From contig NC_059385.1 of the NCBI RefSeq assembly GCF_019703515.2, positions 31,691,001 through 31,755,000 of the forward strand: a stretch of 64,000 nucleotides of DNA. The letters are read 5' to 3'. The DNA is from Myxocyprinus asiaticus. Its lineage: Eukaryota; Chordata; Actinopteri; Cypriniformes; Catostomidae. Every line of letters starts with the position of its first letter. Position 1 is the stretch's first letter. Positions 42,900-54,169 of this stretch are shown here, piece by piece. The notes under the pieces are model-generated. The model did not search any database. It was not told the origin of the DNA and was given only the letters and a program-made list of their open reading frames with translations. A program made the translations under genes and the position numbers.

Positions 42900-43670
42900 C
42901 AGGGTTGGGAGGGTTACTTTTTAAATGTATTCCACTACAGATTACAGAATACATGCTGTAAAATGTAATTTGTAACGTATTACCGTTAGATTTTTCACTT
43001 GTTTTGACTATAAAAACTCTGCCAGTAAGACAAAATACACATGTTAAAAATACATTCTCTGAAGAACCTAACTATCTTATGCAGTGTTGTTTCTAAAACA
43101 AGATAAATCTAATTGATCTTGTTTTAAGGATTTTTAGATATTTTTACAGGAAAACAGTACAAAATTATTTGTTTTGCCCTAATATCAAAGGTCTTACTAG
43201 AAAAAAAGAAATTATGATTCAACGTGAATTTTCTTGGTAAAAAAATATGATCGTGCCTGGTAACGTGCATGTAAAATGGCTAGAAATAGCATTTTAGCTT
43301 AGCATAAAGCTGACAATTTACACAAAGTTTATTTCTATTTCTTCTGCTCCAAACTTACTTCAAAGTTACTTCTCTGTCTGCTCGTATGAATGTAACACAT
43401 CATAAGAAAGTGTTTCACCGCTGTTCAAATGCACATTGGATCGCATCATTTATATGTATACATTTTTCCATCTGAAAGAACTAAATATTAAATGAAATAA
43501 ATGACAATAAAATGCAAAGTAATCTCTTCAGTAATCAAAATACTTTTTGAATGTAACTGTATTCTAATTACCAGTTATTTAAATTGTAACTGTAGTGGAA
43601 TAGAGTTACTTATATTTTGTATTTTAAATACATAATCCCGTTACATGTATTCCGTTACTCCCCAACTCTG
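42900..43670. mobile_element. Nonautonomous hAT element with target duplication
   Basis: Termini CAGGGTTGGGAGGGTTAC (left) and the complement of CAGAGTTGGGGAGTAACG (right) are inverted repeats that continue inward with further complementarity (TGTATTCC, GTTAC words). Flanks GTCCCAGT (42892-42899) and GCCCCAGT (43671-43678) form an 8-bp duplication with one mismatch. No coding. Size 771 bp. Confidence 0.8.
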
Positions 43671-43909
43671 GCCCCAGTGCACCAGCAGAGTAGGTGTGTG
43701 GTACAATCAATGCAAATGCCTACTGTACACTGACCTTGTTAAGAACACATGTCTGTGGAGATGAGAAGAGCTGAATATCTTTTAAAAATTCATTGGACTT
43801 CAAGTTGGAATTTCACCCAATTTCCATTCATTATAGATCAATTGAAGCATCTGAATAGGACCAGAGAAGAAAGATCATAAAAATTAGAAATTTCTGATCT
43901 GTTCAAAAT

Positions 43910-45270
43910 AGGGCTGTCTATTTAATGCGTTAATTTAGTGCAATTAATCATATAAAAAAAAAATAATAATCACACCCCTTGATGCATAAGTAAATTCCGT
44001 AATAAAAGTACGGATTCAACTACCATACGAGCAATTCAAGCTTGAAGTACATGTGTTTTTACAAGTCACACCAATAGGTGGCAGCACGCCTCAACCAACC
44101 TCACAAACAGTGCAGCCACAGAATGAGAACTGCTCACTTTAAGGAATAATTCACCCAAAAATAAAAATTCTCTCATTATTTGCTTACCCTGATATCATCC
44201 CAGATGTTTATGACTGTTTTTCTTCAGCAGAACACAAATTAAGATTTTTAGAAAAATGTTGAAGCTCTGTAGGTCCTTATGATTATATAATGCCATCAGG
44301 CTGCTGGCTATTTGACGGTCCAAAAGGCATATTTAGGCAGCATAAATGTAATTCACACAACTCCAGTCAATCAATTAATGTCTTCTGAAGCAAATTAATA
44401 GGTTGTTGGAAGAAACAAATTGATAATTAAAACTTTATTAACATAAAAAAATTGCCTCCTGCCAGCAGTTGACGCATGTAAGCGCTATGGCACATTCACA
44501 CGAGAAGTCGGAAGTGCGTGCTTTGTTTACAACAGAGGGACAAACGTCATGCGAGAGTTAATTCATTTAAAACGGCATCCCAGCACTGGCCAGAAGCAAC
44601 AATTTAAAATTGACTGGAGTCATGTGGATTACTTTTATGCTGCCTAAATATGCACTTTGGACCATCAGATAGCCAGCAGCCTGATGGCACCGGATTACTT
44701 AAATTACAAGGACCCACAGAGCTTCAGCATTTTTCTAAAAATCTTAATTTGTGTTCTGCTGAAAAAAAGACAGTCAAACACATCTGGGATGACATCAGGG
44801 TAAGTGAATAATGAGAGAATTTTCATTTTTGGGTGAACTATTCCTTTAAGAGGAAGCACAACAGATGGGCGAAGCACAACAGAATGCAGGAATCTTGAGA
44901 CATGACTTTCAAAGTTTTCACTACTTTTAACTTGACACAGCATCCTAAAAAAATTGCCTTTTAGGACAGTGAATACTGGTGAGACGCTCCACACACTCCA
45001 CCGTCTGGGACACGCACATGTACCTAGAGTGACAATTAAAAATAGCGCAGACGGAATGCAAGAATGGAACACACTGACGGACTCAGTGCAAACCAGATTG
45101 CTGTCCACTGTAGGATTGTTCAATGATATGAGAATAAAACAAACAATATATTTAGTTCTGGCAGCTGTTGACAGAACTTTTCTGTGCATACAGGCTACCA
45201 ACACTATGGTGCTTGTATACAGTGCTGCAATACAATGTTGCAGGTATTATGGGATGTAATTGTGTTGACT
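43910..45270. other. Older repeat interrupted by the 44139-44850 element
   Basis: The left part (TTTAATGCGTTAATTTAGTG and following, to 44138) and the right part (44851-45270) resemble parts of a dispersed DNA-transposon family from memory. A short frame at 44954-45259 has no recognised domain. Confidence is low; I may be joining unrelated pieces. Confidence 0.25.
44139..44850. mobile_element. Long-inverted-repeat element (MITE-like)
   Basis: About 260 bases at each end are reverse complements. The left end is TTTAAGGAATAATTCACCCA and the right end is the complement of TTAAAGGAATAGTTCACCCA. Matching internal words include CAGCAGAACACAAATTAAGA and CCATCAGGCTGCTGGCTAT. The roughly 190-bp middle is unique and noncoding. 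The flanks are too simple for a certain target duplication. Confidence 0.75.
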
Positions 45271-45550
45271 GTATATTTTACAGTTTATAACTGTATATAT
45301 AATTTATTGATATTTAATTATTAATATTTAATAAGTACCATCCTTCCACAAAAAATAAAATAATAATAAATACAATTCTGCAAATGTTGTATGTATGTAT
45401 ATGTAGCCGGTGGGCTACAAATAACCACACTGGACACAAAATTATCTTTTGGGGGTTTTCTTCTGACAGCTGTTTATTAAAACGACAGCAGTCAGTGAGG
45501 CCATATTGAAAAAGGGGATAAAACAAAATCTAAAAAAATATATTAAATGT
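45271..45550. other. Noncoding flank of the Gmr1-like element
   Basis: AT-rich, no recognised content. Confidence 0.4.
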
Positions 45551-45830
45551 TGTGGCAGCAGGGGCGTGGTCAAGCTTTTAGTGAGCTTGGGGAGAGCGGC
45601 ATAAAAGCAACCACGCCAGCGCCAAGGATGGAGAGAGAGTCAGGGAACAAGAGTCCTGCCGTGAAGCTGAAGTATAGATGTGAAACTGAAGTGTAAATGT
45701 GAAGCTGATGCATAATTGTGAAGTTAATTTATTGTGAAGCTGTAAGCCCAGAAAGTTGCCAATTAAAAGCCTTACTTCCCTGTGGAGAAACCCTGTGTCC
45801 TCCTTCCCTGCTGCTGTGAAGTCCTTTACA
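45551..45830 (+). repeat. 5' LTR of Gmr1-like element
   Basis: Starts TGTGGCAGCAGGGGCGTGG and ends CTTTACA (TG...CA). It is followed one base later by a primer binding site. It contains a CATAAAAG TATA-like word near 45600. Length about 280 bp. Confidence 0.6.
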
Positions 45831-45831
45831 C

Positions 45832-45849
45832 TGGCACCGAAACCCGGGA
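45832..45849 (+). promoter_or_regulatory. Primer binding site of Gmr1-like element
   Basis: TGGCACCGAAACCCGGGA directly follows the LTR. It begins with TGG, complementary to a tRNA CCA end. I did not assign the tRNA. Confidence 0.55.
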
Positions 45850-45875
45850 AAATCAAATTGGAGGAAGTACGCCCC

Positions 45876-46720
45876 ATGGAGTCCTCCCAGTTGGCAGAAA
45901 TCCTCAAATCCCTTGCCGGCCTACACCTGGCCCACCAACAATCCCTGCTTGAGCTTAGGCAAGACCAAGATTGCCGGTTCTTTGAGATCCTTCGAGCTCA
46001 GGCAGAGGACCGGCATGCAATCCGGAGCCTCCTCAGCCAGGAGAAAGCCCCGGCCATGACCCCGGACACCACACCCCCATGCCCCCACCCACGCTCTTGA
46101 AGATGGGGGCGGAAGATGATCCGGAAGCATTCCTGGACCTCTTCGAGCACTCCGTAGAGATCTGGGGTTGGCCGTGCACCCAATGGGCTGCAGGCTCATT
46201 CCATTGCTGTCCGGGGAAGCGCAGCTGGCGGGGGACTGTGACATCGAGGGAGTGATCGACCAGGTGATGCTGGAGAAGCTAATCCATGGACTACCGAAAG
46301 GAATGGCAGAATGGGTCCAGTGCAATCGCCCGGCGTCGCTGGAGGAAGCTGTCCAATTGGCGGAGGACCATATGGCAGCATACCCGAGGGTGGAAGAGCC
46401 CTCCTACTTTCTCTCCCCTCCCCCTATGTTTTCCCCATTCTCTTCTCCCCCCCACACTCTGCTCTCTCTCCACAGCCCATCCCAGCTCCACAGAGGCGTG
46501 GAGTCCCGCCACCAAAGCTGGCTTCCCGTTCACGGGGGTTTGTTCCCCCGGCAACTCCACTGCCCCACCACTCTCCCCCTCAGGTGGATGTGCCCGCCAA
46601 TGCAAATGCGGGTGTAGCGTCTGGGCCAGCCTGCTGGAGTTGCGGGGATCCGAGGCACTTCCCGGATCAATGCCCTGTGATGGAGCTGGGGACTATGGTC
46701 CGGATCCCTGACACTCCACA
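45876..46720 (+). pseudogene. gag of Gmr1-like element, broken
   Basis: The ATG at 45876 starts MESSQLAEILKSLAGLHLAH, a helical N-terminus that stops at 46098. The next frame carries EDDPEAFLDLFEHSVEIWGW, a capsid motif, then LIHGLPKGMAEWVQ. A Pro/Ser-rich linker precedes the zinc knuckle CWSCGDPRHFPDQC (C-x2-C-x4-H-x4-C) at about 46640-46680, which is complete. Gag forms the particle and binds RNA. Two or more frame changes separate the pieces. Confidence 0.7.
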
Positions 46721-47162
46721 GGCTGCCCCCAATTGGGCCGGAGCATACAGGATACCGGTAAGTGTCAAGGGGAGTACTCACAATGCCTTGGTGGACACGG
46801 GTTGTAACCAAACCAATTTCCACCAACAATTGGTTCAACACAAGTCTTTGGGCACAACCAAAAGGGTTAGGGTGAAGTGTATGCACAGGGATATTCACAA
46901 CTACCCAGTAGTGACCCTCGTTATTAAATTCTGGGGAACAAAGCATAGAGTGGAGGCCATGGTTAGTTCCCACCTCACTCATCCGCTGATTTTGGGAACT
47001 AATTGGCCTGAATTAAAAAATATATTTTTACCTCCCATCCTCAGGGGGTTTCCCAAAGGGGATTTCCCTCTAGAGCAGTCAAGAGACGAAACCCTCATGC
47101 ACGCCTTCAACCAAGTGAAAGTTATCGATGGTCAGCAACTCCAGCTGAATATTGCGCTTTGA
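46721..47162 (+). pseudogene. Retroviral-type aspartic protease of Gmr1-like element
   Basis: Open with the gag zinc-knuckle frame to 47162. The catalytic box is ALVDTGCNQT with the aspartate at 46794-46796. A second motif, LILGTNWP, near 47000 corresponds to the hydrophobic-Gly block near the end of the domain. This is the best-kept part of the element. Family role is maturation of Gag-Pol. A stop at 47160 separates it from integrase. Confidence 0.65.
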
Positions 47163-47199
47163 TATCTGTATTTTGCGATAATAAAGGAGTGGTTGTATA

Positions 47200-48300
47200 C
47201 AGTAACGCAGGACGCTCAGACAAAGGAAGATACAACCCAGCTCTTAATACCACGGAGCCGGCAAATGTTGTTCCAGGCAGCTCATTATAATCTGATGGCA
47301 GGTCACTTAGGGGAGAGGAAAACACTGAACTGACTAATAGTTTTATTGGCCGGGAATTGGCGGCGATGTCCACAGGTGGTGTGCGGCATGATGTGAATGT
47401 CAGCTGGTGAATCCACCGGCCACCCCAAAAGTGCCATTGTGCCCCCTTACGCTGATCGAGGTCTCCATTGAAAGAATTGTCATGGACCTCGTAGGGCCAT
47501 TAGAGTGGTCAGCATGTGGACATCGCTTTGTATTAGTCCTGGTGGAATACGTAATGCGATATCCAGAAACAGTGCCTCTACGCAACATCTCAGCATGCAG
47601 TGTTGCGGAGGCACTCTTCAAAATAATCTCCCAGGTGGGGATTCCGAAAGAAATCCTCACTGATCAAGGCACAAAATTTATGTCACGGACACTCCGCAAG
47701 CTTTATGAATTGTTGGGTATTAAGTCGATTCGAACCAGTGTTTACCATCCACAAACAGATGGACTGGTGGAGCGATTCAATAAAACCCTTAAAAATATGA
47801 TTTGTAAGTTTGTGCACGAGGATGCTAGAAATTGGGACAAATGGCTCGATCCCATGCTATTCGCAGTACGAGAGGGCCCGCAAGCCTCCACAGGGGTCTC
47901 TCCATTCGAGCCGCATGGCATGCTTGATGTCATACACAAAGCTTGGGAGGAAGGGCCTTCAACCATTAAGAATGATATTCAATACGTTCTTGGTCTTAGA
48001 GCAAAACTCCACACTTTTGGGGAAACTAACACAGGAGAATTTGCTTCAAGCTCAGGAACCTCAAGTCCGGTTGTATAACAGGGGAACTCGCCTATGGGAA
48101 TTTGCACCGGGAGACAAAGTGCTCATATTACTCACCACATAGGGCTCCAAATTATTCGCCAAGTGGCAAGGACCATTTGAGGTCACATGACAAGTGGGGG
48201 ATCTTGATTATGAGGTAAAGCGAACTGATAGAGGGGGCGCACGTCAAATATATCACCTCAACCTCCTGAAATTATGGAGGGAGGCAGTCCCTGTGATGTT
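47200..48300 (+). pseudogene. Integrase of Gmr1-like element, located before RT
   Basis: A degraded HHCC zinc finger (HYNLMAGHLGERKTL, later PQVVC) is at 47270-47405. The core is open from 47407 to 48078. It has IVMDLVGPLEW (first D), ILTDQGTKF (second D) and TDGLVERFNKTLK (E), so the DDE triad is intact in this stretch. In a shifted frame the C-terminal domain follows (FAPGDKVLILL, then KWQGPFEV) and ends IYHLNLLKLW at about 48275. It inserts cDNA into the genome. The neighbours are protease upstream and RT downstream. Confidence 0.75.
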
Positions 48301-49265
48301 GGCTATGGTAGTTCCAAAAGGGGGGGGCTCAGGCCGGAACAAACATCGGAGCTGAATACAAAACACAATCATATCACCCCGGTCACTTGCGGAGACCACC
48401 TCTCACCGTATCAACTCGCAGAGGTTGCCAAGTTGCAGCAGGAGTTTGCAGACATGTTTTCCCGTCTGTCGGGTCGTACAAACCTCATCCAGCACACATC
48501 GAGACCGAGCAGGGGTAGTATTACATAGCCATTCCTACCGATTGCTTGAGCACAAACAAAATAGTTCAGGAAGAATTGGATGCAATGCTCGATATGGGGG
48601 TAATAGAAGAATACCACAGCGATTGGTCCAGCCCGGTTGTTCTGGTTCCTAAGAGCAACGGGGTCTGTGCGGTTCTGTGTGGATTATAGAAAAGTCAACA
48701 CGGTGTCTAAATTTGATGCCTGCCCAATGCCTCTCGTTGATGAGTTGCTTGATTAGTTAGGCACAGCTCGATTTTATTCGATGCTGGATTTGACAAAGGG
48801 TTTTTGGCAGATCCCCTTGACACCAATATCCTGTGAAAAAACTGCCTTCTCCACACCGTTAGGAATACTCCAATTTGTGACACTTCCATTTGGTTTGTTT
48901 GGGGCCCCGGCTATGTTTCAGCGTCTCATGGACCGAATCCTCAGCCCATATTCAGCTTACACCGCTGCTTATTTGGATGATATCATTATTTACAGAAATG
49001 ATTGGCAGCAGCATATGCAGCATCTGAGGGCAGTTCTGAGGTCGCTGCGATGGGCGGGTCTCACAGCAAAGCCCAAGAAGTGCACGATTGGGCGGGTGAA
49101 GGTACGGTATCTGGGGTTCCACTTGGGCCATGGGCAGGTGCATCCCCAAGACTGCAGCGATTGCAACCTGCCCGAGACCCAAGACCAAAAAGGGGGTGAG
49201 ACAGTTCCTGGGGCTGACTGGCTAGGAGGTTTGTGCCTAATTATTTGGATGTCACCAGCCTGCTG
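48300..49265 (+). pseudogene. Reverse transcriptase of Gmr1-like element, broken
   Basis: 48360-48780 holds the fingers in several frames (LSPYQLAEVAKLQQEFADMF, then VIEEYHSDWSSPVVLVPKSN), with stops at about 48530, 48690 and 48756. 48781-49266 is open: MLDLTKGFWQIPLT, FVTLPFGLFGAPAMFQRLMD, and the active-site box YLDDIIIY at 48970-48993, followed by YLGFHLGHGQVHPQ. The YLDD box is intact. The first palm aspartate is the D of MLDLTKG, also kept. Confidence 0.75.
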
Positions 49266-49795
49266 ACTGATCTCACTAAAAAGGGAGCTTCAGACCCAGT
49301 CCAGTGGACGGAGCAGTGTCAACAGGCATTTACGCAGGTTAAAGCTGCACTTTGCGGGGGGCCGCTTTTATATTCACCTGATTTCTCCCTCCCTTTTATG
49401 TTGCAGAGGGACGCTTCAGACAGAGGGCTGAGTGCCATACTCTCGCAGGTGGTGGAGGGGGAGGAGCGCCTGGTGCTGTACATTAGCCACAAGCTCTCGC
49501 TGAGGGAGACTAAGTACAGCACCATGGAAAAGGAATGTCTCGCCATCAAGTGGGCGGTCCTCACTCTCTGTTACTACCTGTTGCGGTGAGCCTTCACCCT
49601 CTGCTCAGATCACGCCCCACTCCAATGGCTCCACCGCATGAAAGATACCAACGCGTGGATCATCCATTGGTATCTGGCCCTTCAGCCATTCAAGTTCAAG
49701 GTGGTCCACAGGCTGGGAGCGCAGATGGCTGTCACCAACTTCCTGTCCAGAAACAGGGGGGAGTGGTAGACAGGCCAGATGTTTCCCCGTCCTGA
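49266..49795 (+). pseudogene. RNase H of Gmr1-like element, broken
   Basis: Open from 49233 to 49589: TDLTKKGASDPVQWT connects RT to RNase H, then LQRDASDRGLSAILSQ (first acidic residue), SHKLSLRETKYSTMEKECLA (Glu) and LTLCYYL. After a stop at 49587 it continues with SDHAPLQWLHRM (Asp) and ends near LSRNRGEW at about 49767. A short tail reaches the terminal repeat at 49813, with no integrase after it. Confidence 0.7.
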
Positions 49796-49812
49796 GTTGG
49801 GCGTTGGGGATA

Positions 49813-49870
49813 TGTGGCAGCGGGGACGTGGTGGAGCGTTTAGCCGGAGAGAGAGAAAGCAGTAAGGAGA
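49813..49870 (+). repeat. 3' LTR fragment of Gmr1-like element
   Basis: Starts TGTGGCAGCGGGGACGTGG, matching the 5' LTR for about 20 bases and then diverging. It is either a truncated or strongly diverged 3' LTR, or a different LTR subfamily. Confidence 0.45.
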
Positions 49871-50054
49871 AAAGAAATATTTTTTAACACGTTTAAATCA
49901 CTCAAAGCCTTTTATGCATTTTTAACCAGGCTTTAATACATGTATTGCAGTTTAAAACAATAGAATTCTCATTACACGTGTTCTCACATATAACACGTAT
50001 TACAGTTATTCACTAAAATGGAAAACTCTCTGGACTATAAATTATTAAATAAAA

Positions 50055-50510
50055 GGTGGGCCCGGGAAGCTCAGCGAGTATTGACACTGACTACCACCCC
50101 TGGAGTCGCGAGTTCGAATCCAGGGAGAGCTGAGTGACTCCAGCCAGGTCTCCTAAGCAACCAAATTGGTCCGGTTGCTAGGGAGGGTAGAGTCACACTG
50201 AGTAACCTCCTTGTGGTCACGAATAGTGGTTCTCGCTCTCAATGGGGCACGTGGTAAGTTGTGTGTGGATCGCGGAGAATAGCATGAGTCTCCACATGCT
50301 GTGAGTCTCCACGGTGTCATGCACAGAGAGACACGTGATAAGAAGTGTGGATTGACTGTTTCAGAAGTGGAGGCAACTGAGACTTGTCCTCCGCCACCCG
50401 GATTGAGGTGAGTAACTGCGCCACCACAAGGACCTAGTAAGCTGTGGGCATTGGGCATTCTAAAATTGGGGAGAAAAGGGGATAAAAATTAATAAAATAA
50501 ATAAATAAAT
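50055..50510 (+). repeat. tRNA-derived SINE with A-rich tail
   Basis: The head has GGGAAGCTCAGCGAGT (A-box-like) and GAGTTCGAATCC (B box, 50110-50121), the layout of a tRNA-type polymerase III promoter. A roughly 330-bp body follows (GACTCCAGCCAGGTCTCCTA, CCGCCACCCGGATTGAGG). It ends GGGGAGAAAAGGGGATAAAA and (AAAT)n to about 50510. A common cyprinid SINE by memory. Confidence 0.75.
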
Positions 50511-50811
50511 AAATAAGATACAATTAATATTAAATTTACATACCCAGTTATCACATGTGTGCACAGAACTTGGCCAAACTCCACACATGCAATTCATATG
50601 CATCCTTCAAAAATAACCCAAAACAAATACTCAATTTTAACAAATGACTCTTGTGAACACATATTTAATGCAATTTAACAACATTTTGTGTAGAATTTGA
50701 TATTAACCCAAAGAATTATCAACTGGTGAACAAAACCGGGAGCTCAGTGCATGCTTTGACACTTCTAACATGAGAGAGTGCTGGAAAGCGGGTGTCGCCA
50801 AACTCCGGTGT
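50511..50811. other. Noncoding DNA, nothing recognised
   Basis: AT-rich, no repeats or coding noted. Confidence 0.4.
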
Positions 50812-50901
50812 CTTAAAGGGGCCACGTACAATTTATGACTAGAGTAAAATTACATTATATTTCTCAACTTGTCTATATATATATAATTAAACTATTTAAA
50901 C

Positions 50902-50953
<52 letters not shown>

Positions 50954-51055
50954 AATTTCCTGCACCTTAAAGGGGCCACGTACAATTTATGACTAGAGTA
51001 AAATTACATTATATTTCTCAACTTGTCTATATATATATAATTAAACTATTTAAAC

Positions 51056-51115
<60 letters not shown>

Positions 51116-51127
51116 AATTTCCTGCAC
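50812..51127. repeat. 154-bp tandem duplication containing (GA)n
   Basis: 50812-50965 and 50966-51127 are essentially identical (CTTAAAGGGGCCACGTACAA ... TTTAATTTCCTGCACC). They differ only in the (GA)n run, about 40 bases in the first and 48 in the second, which accounts for the length difference. Confidence 0.9.
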
Positions 51128-51848
51128 CAAATAACTAATTCCATGGATAAAGAAGTCTAACTAATTTTCCAAGCCCTACAGCTGAACTTCAGATTTGTGT
51201 AACTGGATTCTAGCCGCATGCGCTGAGCTAATCATTTCACTGTGAAAGCCAGCGGTCGCATGGGGAGGAAGCTGCCTTTGATCTTCTGTGTATGCATTGG
51301 GGTCAGTTGACATCACACTCACACAATTTTGCACTAGCCCAAATGGCAAAGCTGGTGAGCACGCAACAATTCAGCCTTTCACATTGAATAAAGCTGTCAA
51401 TGAAGACACATGCTGCCGGGTCTCTGTGTGTGTGGGTAACCTCTTTCTCTCTTACTCTCCTCCTGTAATGAGGGCGGGAGGATTATGTAGATGAGGTGAT
51501 GCATTGTTATAAAGTTGGAGACATTGTCTTTTTTGCATAGAGCAGTGTGGAGCTTTCTCCTGGTTTCATAAATGCCTGCACTGATGAGCTGTCTCTTTTT
51601 AGGGAGAAAGCAACACCTAACAAAACTATTTTAGCTCAGCTGTTAACTGAGTGTGGCAGGACTTGGCAAGAGGGAAACCATGGCATTTTTTGTCCAAGTC
51701 CCTTTCTTTATCCCTCTCACGTTTCAATTGCCCCAGCTCTGTCCTTTTAGGTTTTAATTGCCCTCACCCAGCCAAGTGGAGTTAGATCCTTTGCCACTGT
51801 CACAAAACAACCAATTACACATTGACAGCATTGATGTACACAGCATAT

Positions 51849-51851
<3 letters not shown>

Positions 51852-51925
<74 letters not shown>

Positions 51926-51940
51926 ATTATTATTATTATT
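51852..51940. repeat. (TA)n followed by (TTA)n microsatellite
   Basis: About 34 TA units, then seven TTA/ATT units. Confidence 0.95.
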
Positions 51941-52189
51941 TTGAAAACTCCATTTTAAAATACATTTATAACTGTGTCTGTAATATAAAAACTATTTTAA
52001 CTAAAGTATTATTTTAGATAAATTACTTTTCCAGAGAAGAGGATAAGCAAATTGTCTGCCCCTCACTCTGACCTTTCAAATTCAGAGGAACTTTTAATTT
52101 GATAAATGTATACGATTTTATTTATTTTTTTATTTTGTTTTATTTTACGCTTATTAAATTAATACATTAAATGTTGGCAAAAATATGTC

Positions 52190-52193
<4 letters not shown>

Positions 52194-52256
<63 letters not shown>
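52194..52256. repeat. (TA)n microsatellite
   Basis: About 31 TA units. Confidence 0.95.
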
Positions 52257-52259
<3 letters not shown>

Positions 52260-53681
52260 ATGCAATAATATATATTATTTTATTGTAATTTGTTTTGTCA
52301 TTTTATGATTTTGTCAGATAAATGTTTATACAAAACTTCTGGATTAATATTTATTCCTTATTTTTACAAGATATCGGAATATAGAGCACATTATTTTTTA
52401 CATATTTTCTTGAAAAGTAATGTTTTTATGTTTTATTGATGCTATATAATTTCTTACATATTATGGCAGTATGGTGTAACTACAATGGAAATTGCATAAT
52501 GCGTACTCTTTTACACACTATTTTTAAGATAATAACAGGCAGTATATACATTATGAAATCTCTTTCAATTTACCCGACTATATATTCTACTTAAGGCCTA
52601 AATAGCCTTTCAATTTCAAGACTTTTATAAGCTTTTGTAAACTTTCAGGCAAGGCTTTGTCAAGCCAATACCCAAGGTTTATTTTAAACTTTACTTTTCA
52701 TAATTAATGCATCATATCACTTTGTAAGTATTTTAAAAGCATGAACTGGATTGCAAACAAGTGATGAATACACTCATCAACTACGTCTCTTCATGTAACC
52801 CTCACAAATCCCTGTGATTCAATCAGTGTTGTGGCTTGTGTGATTAGAACTGCCATATGCATGTGCAACTTCATCAACCACACACAACCCTTCAACCTCA
52901 GACTGTCATCAGTAAAGTTAATGGTAAACATAGAAACCTGGCTCAAAATGTTGGTGGTTTCTCTTTGCAAACCAAAACCAAGTGTGGATGGCACCCTCAA
53001 TGTGTCAAAGGATAAGAGTATAATTCAGAGAATTACTGCAGAACGTTTCATATGTACCGTGGGGACAGGGACATTTCTATGTGAGACATACTCACAAATG
53101 CACAGTAACAGACGGGATTGCCAATTTAACAACCCCTCGACTCATCCTCCTCCCTTTGGACTAAGAAGATTTGTGGTTCAGACAGCTGAGCCTGGCAGTC
53201 TATGGCCCAAACCAACCCTCCCCAGCATTTAACTGCAACCCAGATGCATTTCTGAGTAATTACTGGTTGATAGATTGGTAGAGTATGCAAATATCTGCTC
53301 ACATCCATGATGAATGAACTATATTGCCACATTTAAAAAACTCCTAATGCAATGAAAGGTATAATGATGCAGAAATTGCTGCATACATTTGACTCATATG
53401 GCATTGCTGTGTCTTTGCGATAAAATGCATATTTGTGTGATGTTTGATTATTCACAGCCACTGGTCCAGATATGAGACATGCTGAGTGCTGTTCAGATCT
53501 ATTATTAATTTCTGCACTACACATTTTGTTTATGAGCATTTTAATTAGGGACAGAACACTATTTCAGAATAATGGACCTCTGAATGACCTTGACATTAAA
53601 TTGGATAGTTACATTGTTGTGGAAACTGCTTTAAAACTGTATCTAACAGAGCTAAAAACTACTCGTAATTTATAGTAGTTA

Positions 53682-54021
53682 GTAACACTTTACAATAAGG
53701 TTCCATTTGTGAACATTAGTTAATGCATTAGGTATCATGAACAAACAATGAACGGTATTTTAAAAAATTTGTTTTTTTACATAATTTATTAATCTTTGTT
53801 AATTTTAGCTAATGAAAATACAATTGCTCATTTTTAGTTCATAGTGCATTAACTAATGTTAACAAACACAACTTCTGATTAAAAAAAATGCATTAGTATA
53901 TGTTGAAACTGACATTGACTAAGATTAATAAATGATGTAAAAGTATTGTTCATTGTTAGTTCATGTTAACCAATGTAGTTAACTATTGTTAACAAATGGA
54001 ACCTTAATGCAAAGTGTAACC
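53682..54021. mobile_element. Inverted-repeat MITE, 340 bp
   Basis: Ends GTAACACTTTACAATAAGGTTCCAT and the complement of ATGGAACCTTAATGCAAAGTGTAAC. The interior repeats TTAGTTAATGCATTA-type words in both orientations. Noncoding. Target duplication unclear. Confidence 0.75.
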
Positions 54022-54169
54022 AAGCAGTTAATCAACAAGTTACTTGTTGTTTACAATTCACTAAAATGAATTCGACATTCCAGCACATTTACTGTATCCC
54101 AGCATGTTTGATTATTGCCTCTGCTCACACTGCTGTAAAGTTGCATGCACAATTTGCTACTTGTTGGAA

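Larger units (their letters stand above)
45551..49870 (+). mobile_element. Ty3/gypsy retrotransposon with integrase before RT (Gmr1-like)
   Basis: The order read along the + strand is LTR (45551-45830), primer binding site (45832), gag with a zinc knuckle, protease, integrase, reverse transcriptase, RNase H, then a TGTGGCAGC copy at 49813. Standard gypsy elements have integrase last. Integrase ahead of RT in a gypsy lineage is the mark of Gmr1-like elements, described from cod and other deuterostomes. The RNase H end lies just before the terminal repeat, so the order looks native. Every domain carries stops or frameshifts. Confidence 0.8.
51128..53681. other. Noncoding DNA with two long (TA)n arrays
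   Basis: No exon recognised. An open stretch at 52831-53232 (133 codons) has no domain I know. The (TA)n arrays are listed separately. Confidence 0.4.

Noticed and set aside
45551..49870. Possibility that integrase-before-RT is a rearranged standard gypsy element.
   Set aside because: RNase H ends right before the terminal repeat and protease is followed directly by the integrase zinc finger; a single native order explains this better, although sibling copies should confirm it.
51758..51958. Frames ending in long Ile-Tyr runs, here and at 61118-61517.
   Set aside because: Direct translation of (TA)n arrays.
52831..53232. 133-codon open frame considered as a gene.
   Set aside because: No recognisable domain, no promoter-like or splice context; the length is possible by chance in a 64-kb window.
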